Assembly: GCA_905339295.1 (NCBI GenBank)
Contig: CAJPFI010000005.1
Coordinates: 97,470 to 161,469 of the forward strand
Reading direction: 5' to 3'
Source of the DNA: Burkholderiales bacterium
GTDB lineage: Bacteria; Pseudomonadota; Gammaproteobacteria; Burkholderiales; Casimicrobiaceae
DNA length: 64,000 nt
Below, piece after piece: positions 38,767-47,717 of the stretch (positions are counted from its first letter, which is position 1; every line of letters starts with the position of its first letter). A model generated the notes under the pieces. That model was given only the letters and a program-made list of their open reading frames with translations. It searched no databases and was not told where the DNA came from. The position numbers were made by a program, and so were the translations under genes.

Positions 38767-40902
38767 AGAGCCCCTACGACGCGGCCGCACCGCCCACGCG
38801 AGCGCGGCGAGGACGAGCCCGGCAAGGAGCAGCAACGGCGCCGGCGTGGCGGTTTGCGGCAGTCCCTCGACGAAGCCGGACGGATCGATCCCGGCGGGCA
38901 GCAATCCGGGAATCGCGGTGCGCAGGGACTGCGCGCCGGACGGCTCGATCGGCGTCACGTCGACCGCGACGAGGCTCGTGTACCTGCTGACCAGGTGATG
39001 CTCGAGCGCGGTCGCGACGATCAGCGGGCGCACCTCGTCCTCGGGCGCGCCTTCGACGATCGCGTCCGACAGCGCGGAGATGCGCTCGCGCGCCCACAGC
39101 GCGCCGATCCCCTCGGAGGACGTGCCCGCGCCGGTCGGCAGCAGGGCGCCCCAGGCCGACCTGCCGCGACGTCCGACGATCGACAGCGTCGCGGGCGAAC
39201 CGGCGAACGATGCGCTGACGAGGACCGGCTCGCCGGCGTACAGGTCGGGAAGTTGCGCGGGATAGACCTCGGCGCCGGCCGGCCAGGTGACGACGAGATC
39301 GGTGAGCGCGGGCCGCTCGAGCTTCGCGAACAGCGCCGTCATCCGCTCGCGCACGTCGCGAACGTCGCCGATGAACGTCGGCGTGCCGCGGCCGAACTGC
39401 GCGGCCTTGCGCATGAACCAGGCATTCGGCGCCGGTCCGATCGCGATCGTGTAGAGCCGGCGGTCGCCGAGGCGGGCGCGGATGAGCTTCAGCAGCTCGT
39501 GCTCGTTGCCGACCGCGCCGTCGGTGACGAAGAACACCTGCCGCGCGTAGCCGGGCAGCGCGTCGGGCGTCGCGAGCGCCGCGGCGAGTGCCGGCGCCAT
39601 CTCGGTGCCGCCGTCGGCCCGGAGCGCGGCGACGAAGCGTTGCGCTGCCGCGATCGTCGACGGGTCGACCGGCATCGGCGACGGGAACAGCGTGCGCGTG
39701 CGCGAGTTGAACTCGATCACGTTGAACCGGTCGCCGGGCGCGAGGCGCGCGATCGCGAATTGCGTCGCCTCCCTGGCCTGGACGATCGACACGCCGCTCA
39801 TCGAGCCTGACGTGTCGACGATGAACGTCGCCTCGCGGGGCAGCGCGTCGCCGCTCGGCTCGCCCGAAGGCGGCAGCACCATCACGAGCGCGTGCGTGAG
39901 GCCGTCCCGGCGCTCGGTGAACACCGCGGCGCCGGGCTGCGCGCCGACCTCGGGACGCCACGAGAGCTGGAGATCCCGGTCGGCCGGCACGACGCCGTCC
40001 GCCAGCTCGACGCGCGCACGGCCGTCGGGAAGCTCGTCGACGTCGATTGCGTGCGACGTGCTCTCGATCGCCGCGAGCGGAAAGCCCGCGTCGATCGTGA
40101 CCGAAAGCGTCACCGGCGCGATCCCCCGGTCGCCCCCGGACACGAACGGCGCGCCGATTCGGTCGGCGTCCGTGACGACTTCGTCGCCGGCACGGTCGTA
40201 CGCGGCGGCCGGCTCGGACGATGCGAGGTGCCCGCCGGGGACGTATCGCGGCGTGATCGCGAGCGGATGGCGCAGGCGGAACGTGCCGGCGTCGTAGCGA
40301 AGTGTCTCCTGGAACTCGATGGTGACGACGACCTCCGCGTCGGGCGGTAACCGGGCGACGCTGGTCGTGAACAGGTTCGGCCGCTCCTGCTCGACGAGGC
40401 CCGCCTGCCTGCCCTCGCTCTTCGCCTGCTCGTACGCTCGCTTCGCCGCGGCGCGCTCGCGCACCTGGCCTTCGATCACCCGTCCGGCGGTCTCGACGCG
40501 CAAGTGGTCGACTGCGGCCTTGTCGGGCAGCGGGAACAGGTAGACGCCCTCTCGCCAGGCGCCGGTCGGATTGACGAACCGCTGCGTGACCGTGGTGCGC
40601 GCGACGATGCCCGCGACGTCGATGCGCACGTCGGTCGCGACGCGCGGCGCCTCGGCGGCCGGCTCGTCCCCGGTCGCGGCGAGCCTGAGCATGCCGCCGT
40701 GCGCATCCGCCGCCGCGAGTGCGGCGGACCGCGCGGCAAGCGGCGCGGCCTCCGCCCCAACCGCGACGATGAAGACGGCGAGCGCGAGCACGAGGCTCGC
40801 GAGCACGCCGGTGGCGAGCCCTTCGAACGCGAGCCTGGCGAGACCGCGCCAGCCTTTCGGGGGCAGCAGCCGGAGGGCGGGAGGAGAAGCGGTCGACGTC
40901 AT
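38695..40902 (-). CDS. VIT-VWA protein, dedicated sortase target
   Basis: A 735-residue cell-surface protein. N-terminal membrane segment (about 27-50), VIT domain (about 75-215, with VATDVRIDVAGIVARTTVTQRF), then a von Willebrand A domain with the MIDAS start FIVDTSGSMSG near residue 360 and DGGTEMAPAL. The C-terminus has the sortase motif LPQTA (residues 681-685), a hydrophobic helix and RPRRR, exactly the sorting signal of the marine proteobacterial sortase target family; the remaining 24 residues derive from an inserted repeat. The sortase gene follows on the same strand. The protein is divergent from the response regulator. Its role is probably adhesion or envelope organisation, like other VIT-VWA proteins (inference). 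Confidence 0.93.
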   Translation of the reverse strand: MTSTASPPALRLLPPKGWRGLARLAFEGLATGVLASLVLALAVFIVAVGAEAAPLAARSAALAAADAHGGMLRLAATGDEPAAEAPRVATDVRIDVAGIVARTTVTQRFVNPTGAWREGVYLFPLPDKAAVDHLRVETAGRVIEGQVRERAAAKRAYEQAKSEGRQAGLVEQERPNLFTTSVARLPPDAEVVVTIEFQETLRYDAGTFRLRHPLAITPRYVPGGHLASSEPAAAYDRAGDEVVTDADRIGAPFVSGGDRGIAPVTLSVTIDAGFPLAAIESTSHAIDVDELPDGRARVELADGVVPADRDLQLSWRPEVGAQPGAAVFTERRDGLTHALVMVLPPSGEPSGDALPREATFIVDTSGSMSGVSIVQAREATQFAIARLAPGDRFNVIEFNSRTRTLFPSPMPVDPSTIAAAQRFVAALRADGGTEMAPALAAALATPDALPGYARQVFFVTDGAVGNEHELLKLIRARLGDRRLYTIAIGPAPNAWFMRKAAQFGRGTPTFIGDVRDVRERMTALFAKLERPALTDLVVTWPAGAEVYPAQLPDLYAGEPVLVSASFAGSPATLSIVGRRGRSAWGALLPTGAGTSSEGIGALWARERISALSDAIVEGAPEDEVRPLIVATALEHHLVSRYTSLVAVDVTPIEPSGAQSLRTAIPGLLPAGIDPSGFVEGLPQTATPAPLLLLAGLVLAALAWAVRPRRRGSGARPHFRSWQLVSGERVDSGNGV

Positions 40903-41139
40903 GGGGTCGCTCGGAGGATCCGCGGGCCGCGAGATTCGCCGCCGGGGAGGGATGGCGCTCGCGCGGTCGCGGATCCTCGAGCCTCCTTCTTCTTCGTTGC
41001 GGGCGGCGGTGGTCTCGTCCTGCTTGCGGCGCCCCGCCGGGCCGGCGTCCGCACGATGTGCATTTCGCCTGCGGATGCGGGAGTGGCGCCGTGCGGATTC
41101 GGGCGATCCGGCGAGCAATTGTGGAGAACCGGTGGCAGC

Positions 41140-41165
41140 GTGGGTCGGGCTGAAGCCCGCCCCAC
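41140..41165 (+). repeat. Single REP-like palindrome before pdsR
   Basis: GTGGG-TCGGGCTGAAGCCCG-CCCCAC folds into a hairpin with extended arms. Same core as the arrays at 1060 and 61303. It lies 26 nt upstream of the response regulator start. Confidence 0.75.
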
Positions 41166-41176
41166 GGGCGCTGCGG

Positions 41177-41182
41177 TATAGT
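41177..41182 (+). promoter_or_regulatory. Possible -10 box (TATAGT) next to the pdsR start
   Basis: TATAGT ends nine bases before the ATG; if used, the transcript would be nearly leaderless. No -35 is recognisable because the upstream bases are a REP palindrome. Confidence 0.25.
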
Positions 41183-41191
41183 CGCCGCGTC

Positions 41192-41884
41192 ATGTCCCGC
41201 CGCATCGCCATCGTCGAGGACGAGCCCGCGATCCGCGAGAACTACGCGGATGCGCTGCGCCGCCTGGGCTACGACGTCGCGGCGCACGCGACGCGCGACG
41301 CCGCGCTCGCGTCGTTCCGTACACGGCTCCCCGACCTCGCGGTCGTCGACCTGGGCCTGGGCGGCGATCCCGACGCGGGCTTCGCACTTTGCCGCGAACT
41401 GCGATCGCTGTCGCCGACGATCCCGATCCTGATCCTGTCGGCGCGCGACTCGGACGTCGACATCGTGTCCGGGCTTCGCGTCGGTGCCGACGACTACCTG
41501 ACCAAGGACGCGAGCCTTGCCCACCTTTCGGCGCGCATCGCCGCGCTGTTCCGCCGCGCCGACCTCAACGCGTTGCCCGCGGCCGCCGAGGACGTCGTCG
41601 AGCGCGGCCCGCTCGAACTCGACGTGAAGCGCATGGCAGCGCGCTGGCGCGGTGCGCCGGTCGAGCTCACGCTCACCGAGTTCTGGATGGTCCACGCGCT
41701 CGCGCGCCATCCGGGACACGTCAAGGATCGCGACGCGCTGATGCGCGAGGCGAACACGGTCGTCGACGACGGCACGATCACGTCGCACGTGAAGCGCATC
41801 CGTCGCAAGTTCCAGGCGGTCGATCCGGCGTTCGACCGCATCGCCACCGTGTACGGCATGGGCTATCGGTGGAGTTCGGGTTAG
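41192..41884 (+). CDS. pdsR: Sortase-system response regulator (OmpR type)
   Basis: A 230-residue response regulator: receiver domain (IAIVEDEPAIRENY, phospho-acceptor Asp53 in VVDLGLGG, switch Lys in ADDYLTKDA) and a C-terminal winged helix (LTLTEFWMVHALARHPGHVKDRDALM and TSHVKRIRRKF). It belongs to the proteobacterial dedicated sortase system group by sequence and by its place beside the sortase and its target. Presumably it regulates the sortase substrate. A 177-bp gap with inverted repeats separates it from the kinase gene. Confidence 0.9.
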   Translation: MSRRIAIVEDEPAIRENYADALRRLGYDVAAHATRDAALASFRTRLPDLAVVDLGLGGDPDAGFALCRELRSLSPTIPILILSARDSDVDIVSGLRVGADDYLTKDASLAHLSARIAALFRRADLNALPAAAEDVVERGPLELDVKRMAARWRGAPVELTLTEFWMVHALARHPGHVKDRDALMREANTVVDDGTITSHVKRIRRKFQAVDPAFDRIATVYGMGYRWSSG

Positions 41885-41887
41885 TTA

Positions 41888-42035
41888 GGGGTCAGAGCCG
41901 TAACAATTCGCCGGACCTGAGAGTTCGGGGTCAGTGAGTTCGGGGTCAGAGCCGTAACGATTCGCCGGACCAACGCGTTCGAGCTCCCGTGCGAAGGAAT
42001 TGTTACGGCTCTGACCCCGAACTCAGACCCCGAAC
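41888..42035. repeat. Inverted repeats between pdsR and pdsS
   Basis: Two direct copies of a 30-nt unit starting GGGGTCAGAGCCGTAAC lie at 41888-41917 and 41942-41971, ending TTCGCCGGACC. An inverted copy GAATTGTTACGGCTCTGACCCC lies at 41997-42018, followed by CGAACTC and a further half-site TCAGACCCC. The RNA can fold into a large stem-loop. No coding sequence is seen in the 177-bp gap. Confidence 0.8.
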
Positions 42036-42061
42036 TCCTAACCAACCCGAACCAACCCGAC

Positions 42062-43663
42062 ATGGCACGCCTAGGCATCCGCGCCCAGCTCCTGCTGGTG
42101 CTGACCGTGTTCCTCGCGCTGCCCTGGCTCGGTGTCGAGTACGCGCGCGAGATCGAGCGCGTCCTGCGCGATGCGCAGGAACGCACGCTCGCGGGCACGG
42201 CGCAGGCCGTCGCGATCGCGCTGCACGACCGTCCGCGGCTGTTCGACGCGCCGGTACGTCTCGTCGCGCCCAGGGGCGGCGCGCCGCAGGACCTCGTCGA
42301 TGCCGCCGCCGCGCGCCCGATGCTCTCGGCGGGCGCGGCGGCCGCGGCGCCGGAGCTCGAGCAGATCCTGCAGGGGCTCACTCGCACGACCGCGCGCATC
42401 CGCGTCGTCGACCGCGATCTCGGCGTCCTCGCCCATGCGGGGAGCCTCAGGCGCGAGCGCGCCGGCGCGCGCGACGCGCCGACGTCGGCGCTCGAGCCGC
42501 TCTTCGCGCTCATCATGGCGCGCCCGACCGAGGACTTCGTCGACGACGACGGGAGCGGCAGCGTGCCGGCGCGGCCCGAGGTGCTCGCGGCGCTCGACGG
42601 GATTCCGGCGGCCGACCGGCGCAGGACGCCCGACGCGCGCGCCGTCGTCGTGGCCGCGGCGCACCCGATCTGGGTTGGCGACCGCGTCCGCGGCGTCGTG
42701 CTGGTCGAGGAGACGACGAACGCGGTGCTCGCCGAGCGCAACCGGGCGTTCGAGCGGCTGTTCGTCCTCGTCGCGGCGATCCTCCTCGTCGGTTCCGCCG
42801 CGCTCACGCTCTACGCGACGTGGCTGTCGTTGCGGATCCGGCGGCTCGCGCGCGACGCGGAGGGCGCGATCGACCGCGACGGCCGCGTCCGCGGCCCGCT
42901 GCCGGGCAGCGGGGCGCGCGACGAGATCGGCGACCTCGCGCGGAGCTACTCGGGCGTGCTCGCACGGCTCGCCGGCTACGCGAGCTACCAGGAGCGGCTC
43001 GCCTCCCGCCTGTCGCACGAGCTGCGCACGCCACTCGCGGTGGTCCGCAGCTCGCTCGACAACCTGCGCGCGTCGCCGCTGCCGCAGGACGCGCGTCCGT
43101 ACATCGAGCGTGCGCAGGGCGGCCTCGACCGGCTCGCCGCGATCCTCGCGCGGATGACCGAGGCGGCGCGGCTCGAGGAAGCGCTGGGCGACGCGGAGCG
43201 CGTGCGCTTCGACCTCGCCGAAGTCGTCGCCGGATGCATCGAAGGCTATCGCGGCGCCTATCCGCAGCGCGCGTTCGCCTACGCGGCGCCGCCCGAGCCG
43301 CTGCACGTGCGCGGCGCGCCCGAGATCGTCGCGCAGATGCTCGACAAGCTGGCCGAGAACGCGGTCGACTTCGCGACCGGCGGCGCGGTCGAGATCGCGC
43401 TCTCTCGCGAAGGCGACCGGGCCCGGCTCTCGGTGAGCGACGAGGGACCGCCGCTCCCCGAGGGCTCGGTCGACCGGCTGTTCGAGCCGATGGTGTCGGT
43501 CCGCCCGCAGGACGGCCGCGCGCCGCACCTGGGCCTGGGGCTCGCGATCGTCCGCATCGTCGCGATGCGGCACGGTGGCGAGGCGCACGTCGCCAACCGT
43601 GCGGACGGACGGGGCGTCGTCGTGACGGTCTGGCTGCCGCTCGCGTCGGGCGACGCGGATTAG
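42062..43663 (+). CDS. pdsS: Sortase-system sensor histidine kinase
   Basis: A 533-residue kinase. Membrane helices near 8-24 and about 235-257 frame a periplasmic sensor region; a HAMP-like linker follows (LSLRIRRLARDAEGAI). The H-box is SHELRTPL with His319, the N-box DKLAENAVDFA, then SDEGPPLP and LGLGLAIVR. It should phosphorylate the upstream regulator. It is the size and type of the dedicated sortase system kinase. The ATG follows directly after a run of CCAACCCGA repeats. Signal sensed is unknown. Confidence 0.92.
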   Translation: MARLGIRAQLLLVLTVFLALPWLGVEYAREIERVLRDAQERTLAGTAQAVAIALHDRPRLFDAPVRLVAPRGGAPQDLVDAAAARPMLSAGAAAAAPELEQILQGLTRTTARIRVVDRDLGVLAHAGSLRRERAGARDAPTSALEPLFALIMARPTEDFVDDDGSGSVPARPEVLAALDGIPAADRRRTPDARAVVVAAAHPIWVGDRVRGVVLVEETTNAVLAERNRAFERLFVLVAAILLVGSAALTLYATWLSLRIRRLARDAEGAIDRDGRVRGPLPGSGARDEIGDLARSYSGVLARLAGYASYQERLASRLSHELRTPLAVVRSSLDNLRASPLPQDARPYIERAQGGLDRLAAILARMTEAARLEEALGDAERVRFDLAEVVAGCIEGYRGAYPQRAFAYAAPPEPLHVRGAPEIVAQMLDKLAENAVDFATGGAVEIALSREGDRARLSVSDEGPPLPEGSVDRLFEPMVSVRPQDGRAPHLGLGLAIVRIVAMRHGGEAHVANRADGRGVVVTVWLPLASGDAD

Positions 43664-43703
43664 GCGACAATGGCGGCCCGCTCGCGCCCGCGGCCATCCC
43701 TCC

Positions 43704-44063
43704 ATGCCCTCCTTCGTCGCCCAGCACCCGGCCCTCGTCGCCGCGGTGCTGCTCACCGGCTCGAACCTTTTCATGACGATCGCCTGGTACGGCCACCTGA
43801 AGCACCTGGGGGGCAGGGCGTGGTGGGTGGCGGCGCTGGTCTCGTGGGGGATCGCGCTGTTCGAGTACCTGCTGCAGGTGCCGGCGAACCGGATCGGCTT
43901 CACCGTGCTCTCGCTGGCGCAGCTCAAGATCATGCAGGAGGTGATCACGCTGGCGGTCTTCGTGCCCTTCGCGGTGATCTACATGGATCAGCCGATCAAG
44001 ATCGACTACCTGTGGGCAGGACTGTGCCTGCTGGGCGCCGTCTACTTCATCTTCCGCTCGTGA
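43704..44063 (+). CDS. DMT-superfamily small membrane protein (DUF486)
   Basis: A 119-residue inner-membrane protein with four helices, containing SNLFMTIAWYGHLKHL, FEYLLQVPANRIG and AQLKIMQEVITLAVF, the DUF486 hallmarks. Related to EmrE-type transporters; probably a homodimeric small transporter. Not part of the sortase system. It starts 40 bp after the kinase gene. Confidence 0.9.
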   Translation: MPSFVAQHPALVAAVLLTGSNLFMTIAWYGHLKHLGGRAWWVAALVSWGIALFEYLLQVPANRIGFTVLSLAQLKIMQEVITLAVFVPFAVIYMDQPIKIDYLWAGLCLLGAVYFIFRS

Positions 44064-44118
44064 TGCGTCGTCGTTTCCCGACCGGCAGGCCCGCCCCGGG
44101 CGCGACGGCTCGCGGGGC

Positions 44119-45354
44119 ATGACGATGATCGTTCCCTTCTCGCGCATCTACGCGGCGTTCGCGGCCGGGTACCTGATGTCGTACCTGTTCCGCACGGTCA
44201 ACGCGGTGATCTCGCCGGAGCTCACGCGCGAGATCGGCCTCGGCCCGGGCGCGCTCGGGTTGCTGACGAGCGTCTACTTCGTCGCGTTCGCCGCAATGCA
44301 GATCCCCGCGGGCCTGCTGCTCGACCGCTACGGCCCGCGGCGCGTCGAACCGGTGCTGCTCGTGATCGCCGCGACCGGCACGTTCGCGTTCGCGGCCGCC
44401 GACAGTCTCGCGGGCCTCACCGTCGCACGCGCGCTGATCGGTGCCGGCGTGTCGGTCTGCCTGATGGCGCCGCTGAAGGGGATCGCGGTCTGGTATCCGC
44501 CGCACCGGCAGGCGTCGCTCGCGGGCTGGGTCATGGTCGCGGGCGGCGCGGGCGCGCTCGTGGCGACCACGCCGGTCGAGCTGGCGTTGCGTCACGTCGA
44601 GTGGCGCACGCTGTTCGTCGCGTTCGGCGCGGTCACGCTGGCGGTCGCCGCCGCGATCGCGTGGCGCGTGCCCGACCTGCCGCGCGCCGCGAATCCGCCG
44701 TCGCTCGCCGAGCAGTGGGCCGGCGTGCGGCGCGTGTTCACCGAGCCGCGCTTCTGGTGGATCGTCCCGGTCGGCGCGATCGGCATGGGCTCGTTCATGG
44801 CGATCCAGGGACTGTGGTCGGTGCCGTGGATGATGGAGGTGGAGGGGCTCACGCGCGCGGAGGCGGCGCAGGTGCTGCTCGCGATGGGCGTGCTGACGCT
44901 CGCGGGCTACCTCGGGCTCGGGCTGTTCGCGACGCGGCTCGCCCGGTTCGGGTTCGGCGCGCGTCACATGTATCTCGCCGGGTGGACGATCAACCTGGTC
45001 GCGCTGCTCGCCATCGTGTTGCGCGCGCCCGGCGCGCCGATCTGGTGGTGCGCCTACGGTTTCGGCGCGGCGGCGAACATCCTCGCGTTCACCGTGCTGA
45101 ACGAAGGTTTCCCGCCGGCGCTGGCCGGGCGCACGAACACCGCGGCGAACCTGACGATGTTCGCCGGCAGCTTCGTCGCGCAGTGGGGCATCGGCGTGGT
45201 CGCCGACGCCGCGCGCGCGACGGCGGGCGTTTCCGTGGCCGGGGGGCTGCGGTTCGCGTTCGTGCTCGTGCTGGCGCTCGTCGCGGCCTCGTTCGCCTGG
45301 TTCCTCGTCGGCTGGAAGCGCCACGCGGCGCCTCCGGCGCGGGCGGGCGCGTAG
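44119..45354 (+). CDS. MFS transporter
   Basis: A 411-residue, 12-helix major facilitator. Loop motif A appears as GLLLDRYGPRRVEP between helices 2 and 3 and RALIGAGVSVCLMAPLKG marks helix 4. The protein resembles nitrate/hexuronate-type and YbfB-like carriers; no substrate can be given. An alternative ATG at 44125 exists. It is followed 11 bp later by mpl, so the two may be one transcript. Confidence 0.88.
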   Translation: MTMIVPFSRIYAAFAAGYLMSYLFRTVNAVISPELTREIGLGPGALGLLTSVYFVAFAAMQIPAGLLLDRYGPRRVEPVLLVIAATGTFAFAAADSLAGLTVARALIGAGVSVCLMAPLKGIAVWYPPHRQASLAGWVMVAGGAGALVATTPVELALRHVEWRTLFVAFGAVTLAVAAAIAWRVPDLPRAANPPSLAEQWAGVRRVFTEPRFWWIVPVGAIGMGSFMAIQGLWSVPWMMEVEGLTRAEAAQVLLAMGVLTLAGYLGLGLFATRLARFGFGARHMYLAGWTINLVALLAIVLRAPGAPIWWCAYGFGAAANILAFTVLNEGFPPALAGRTNTAANLTMFAGSFVAQWGIGVVADAARATAGVSVAGGLRFAFVLVLALVAASFAWFLVGWKRHAAPPARAGA

Positions 45355-45365
45355 GCGGACGCGCC

Positions 45366-46772
45366 ATGCGCATCCACATCCTGGGGATCTGCGGCACCTT
45401 CATGGGCGGCATCGCCGCGATCGCGCGCGCGGCCGGTCACGACGTCTCCGGCTGCGACGCGAACGTCTATCCGCCGATGTCGACGCAACTCGCCACGCTC
45501 GGCATCGCGCTCACCGACGGCTACGACGCCGCGCAGCTCGACGGCGTCGCGCGCGACGCCGACGTGTTCGTGATCGGCAACGTCGTGTCGCGCGGCAATC
45601 CGCTGATGGAGGCGATTCTCGACCGGCGGCTGCCCTATGTTTCCGGGCCCGAGTGGTTGCGCGACCACGTGCTCGCCGGGCGATTCGTGCTCGCGGTCGC
45701 GGGCACGCACGGCAAGACGACGACCGCGGCGATGCTCGCGTGGATCCTGGAGCACGCGGGCCTCTCGCCCGGGTTCCTGATCGGCGGCGTGCCGGAGAAC
45801 TTCGGCGTGTCGGCGCGGGCGTCGACGGGCGCGTACTTCGTCGTCGAGGCGGACGAGTACGACACCGCGTTCTTCGACAAGCGGTCTAAGTTCGTGCACT
45901 ACCGGCCGACCACCGCGATCCTCAACAACCTCGAGTACGACCACGCGGACATCTTTCCCGACCTCGCGGCGATCGAGACGCAGTTCCACCACCTGGTGCG
46001 CACGGTGCCGCGCCTCGGCCGGCTGATCGTCAACGGCGAGGACGCGGCGCTCGCGCGCGTGCTCGCGCGCGGCTGCTGGTCGGAGGTCGAGCGCTTCGGC
46101 CGCGCCGAGGTCGCGGGTACGGGGCCCGGCTGGACGATCGCGGTCGACGGCACGATCCTGCTGGGCGGCGCGCCGCATGGCGTGCTGCGCTGGCATGCCG
46201 ACGCGCCGCAGCTCGGCGTGCACAACCGGTTGAACGGGCTCGCGGCGATCGCCGCCGCGAGGCACGCGGGCGTGCAGGTCGCCCAGTCGCTCGCCGCGCT
46301 CGCCGGGTTCCGCGGCGTCGAACGACGCATGCAGCTTCGCGGCAGGGTCGCGGGCGTCTCCGTCCACGACGATTTCGCGCACCACCCGACGGCGATCGCG
46401 ACGACGATCGACGGCCTGCGCCGCGCGGTCGGCTCCGCGCGCATCCTCGCCGTGGTCGAGCCGCGATCGAACACGATGAGGCTGGGCGCGATGGCCGACC
46501 GGCTCGCGGGGAGTCTCGAGGGCGCCGAGCGCACGTACTGCTATGCGGCGAACCTCGGATGGGATGTCGCGGCGGCGCTTGCGCCGCTGGGAACGCGCGC
46601 CTCGGTCCACGACGATCTGGACGTCCTGGTGTCCGCCGTGGTCCGCGAGGCGCGAGCCGGCGATCACGTGTTGGTGATGAGCAACGGCGGGTTCGGCGGC
46701 GTGCACGGCAAGCTTCTCGCGGCGCTGCAGGCGCGCGGCCGTGCGGTGTCGGCGAAGACGGCGTCCGGCTGA
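45366..46772 (+). CDS. mpl: UDP-N-acetylmuramate:L-alanyl-gamma-D-glutamyl-meso-DAP ligase
   Basis: A 468-residue Mur-ligase family enzyme of the Mpl type. N-terminal MRIHILGICGTFMGGIAAIAR is the typical Mpl start; the ATP loop is AGTHGKTTTAAM near residue 113; central NNLEYDHADIFPD and FRGVERRMQLRG also fit. It attaches recycled tripeptide to UDP-MurNAc in peptidoglycan recycling in the cytoplasm. There is no other recycling gene nearby except the D,D-peptidase at 48778. The stop codon is inside a palindrome (46763-46780). Confidence 0.95.
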   Translation: MRIHILGICGTFMGGIAAIARAAGHDVSGCDANVYPPMSTQLATLGIALTDGYDAAQLDGVARDADVFVIGNVVSRGNPLMEAILDRRLPYVSGPEWLRDHVLAGRFVLAVAGTHGKTTTAAMLAWILEHAGLSPGFLIGGVPENFGVSARASTGAYFVVEADEYDTAFFDKRSKFVHYRPTTAILNNLEYDHADIFPDLAAIETQFHHLVRTVPRLGRLIVNGEDAALARVLARGCWSEVERFGRAEVAGTGPGWTIAVDGTILLGGAPHGVLRWHADAPQLGVHNRLNGLAAIAAARHAGVQVAQSLAALAGFRGVERRMQLRGRVAGVSVHDDFAHHPTAIATTIDGLRRAVGSARILAVVEPRSNTMRLGAMADRLAGSLEGAERTYCYAANLGWDVAAALAPLGTRASVHDDLDVLVSAVVREARAGDHVLVMSNGGFGGVHGKLLAALQARGRAVSAKTASG

Positions 46773-46972
46773 ATCCGGACGCGCGGAAGCCGTGCCGATG
46801 CGCCGCGCGACCGTGCCGGGTGCCTTGGTGGATGCGGCGCCGGCTGGAGGACTTTCGCAAGCGCGGGCTTCGGGTTCGGCGCCGGCCGGACGTCTTTCGG
46901 AGGTGCCCGTGGGTCCGGCTTCAGCCGAACGCTTGCCGCGTCCGGCCCTGGTGGGTCCGGCTTCAGCCGGAC
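46763..46972. repeat. REP-like palindromes around the mpl end and esterase start
   Basis: GTCCGGCTGAATCCGGAC (46763-46780) overlaps the mpl stop. Two further copies, GGTCCGGCTTCAGCCGAAC (46912-46930) and GGTCCGGCTTCAGCCGGAC (46954-46972), lie near the esterase start and in the opposite orientation. They form a variant family with CCGG arms. No gene is seen in the 207-bp gap. Confidence 0.75.
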
Positions 46973-46979
46973 GCGCTGC

Positions 46980-47597
46980 ATGACCGCGTCGCTGATCGTC
47001 TACCTGCACGGCTTCCGCTCGTCGCCCCGGTCGGTGAAGGCGCAGGCCATGGTGCGCGCGGTCGCTTCCCTGCCTGCCCACGAGCGACCCGCGCTGTTCG
47101 TCCCCGACCTTGGCGACCGGCCCGCCGCCGCGATCGGAAAGGTCGTCGAAATCGTCGCGCGGGAGCGCGGGCCGGTCGCGCCGCTCGCCTTCGTCGGCAG
47201 CTCGCTCGGCGGCTACTACGCGACTCACCTCGCCGAACGCTTCGGCGCGCGCGCGGTCATGGTCAATCCGGCGATCCGCCCGTACGACGACCTCGCGCCG
47301 TACAAGGGCACGCAGACGAACATGTACTCGGGCGAGGCGTTCGAGGTGACGGACGCGCATTTCGACGAGCTGCGTGCGCTCGCCGTGCCGCGCATCACGC
47401 GTCCCGAGCGCTATTTCCTGCTCGTGCAGTCCGGTGACGAGGTGCTCGACTACCGGGAGGCCGTCGCGTACTACGGCGGCGCGTGGCAGTACGTTCAGGG
47501 CGGCGGCGACCATGCCTTCCAGGGCTTCGAGGCTCAGATTCCGGCGATCCTCCGTTTCGCGTCCCGAGGCCCGGATCCCGGCACCGACCGCGCGTAG
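46980..47597 (+). CDS. YqiA/YcfP-family alpha/beta hydrolase (esterase)
   Basis: A 205-residue small esterase. Nucleophile Ser75 in FVGSSLGGYYA, acid Asp153 in SGDEVLDY and base His178 in GGGDHAFQGFE. YLHGFRSSPRSVKAQ is the oxyanion region typical of the YqiA/UPF0227 family. Cytoplasmic, with activity on short acyl or CoA esters. Starts 207 bp after mpl. Confidence 0.92.
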   Translation: MTASLIVYLHGFRSSPRSVKAQAMVRAVASLPAHERPALFVPDLGDRPAAAIGKVVEIVARERGPVAPLAFVGSSLGGYYATHLAERFGARAVMVNPAIRPYDDLAPYKGTQTNMYSGEAFEVTDAHFDELRALAVPRITRPERYFLLVQSGDEVLDYREAVAYYGGAWQYVQGGGDHAFQGFEAQIPAILRFASRGPDPGTDRA

Positions 47598-47677
47598 CGG
47601 GCGCCGACTGCGCGAAATGGCCAGTCGCGCGCATTCGCCGATCGACGGACGTGGGTGCGCTCGTCGCCGCGCTGCGG

Positions 47678-47683
47678 TAGCAT
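47678..47683 (+). promoter_or_regulatory. Possible -10 box TAGCAT upstream of the DUF3617 gene
   Basis: TAGCAT in GCGGTAGCATGCGG context, 34 nt before the start codon. Same hexamer as at 17916 and 51039. Confidence 0.25.
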
Positions 47684-47717
47684 GCGGCTCAGTCACGCCC
47701 GCTCCGAGGAACCTCCG

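Noticed and set aside
38556..38825. Upstream in-frame extension of the sortase (ATG at 38705 or 38825)
   Set aside because: The extra residues are encoded by inverted repeats and the end of the VWA gene, and the shorter form matches the class size.
40903..41165. Minus-strand open frame of 88 codons upstream of the VWA gene
   Set aside because: Proline/arginine-rich, contains the REP palindrome, and lacks a signal or domain; the gap is better read as a divergent promoter region.
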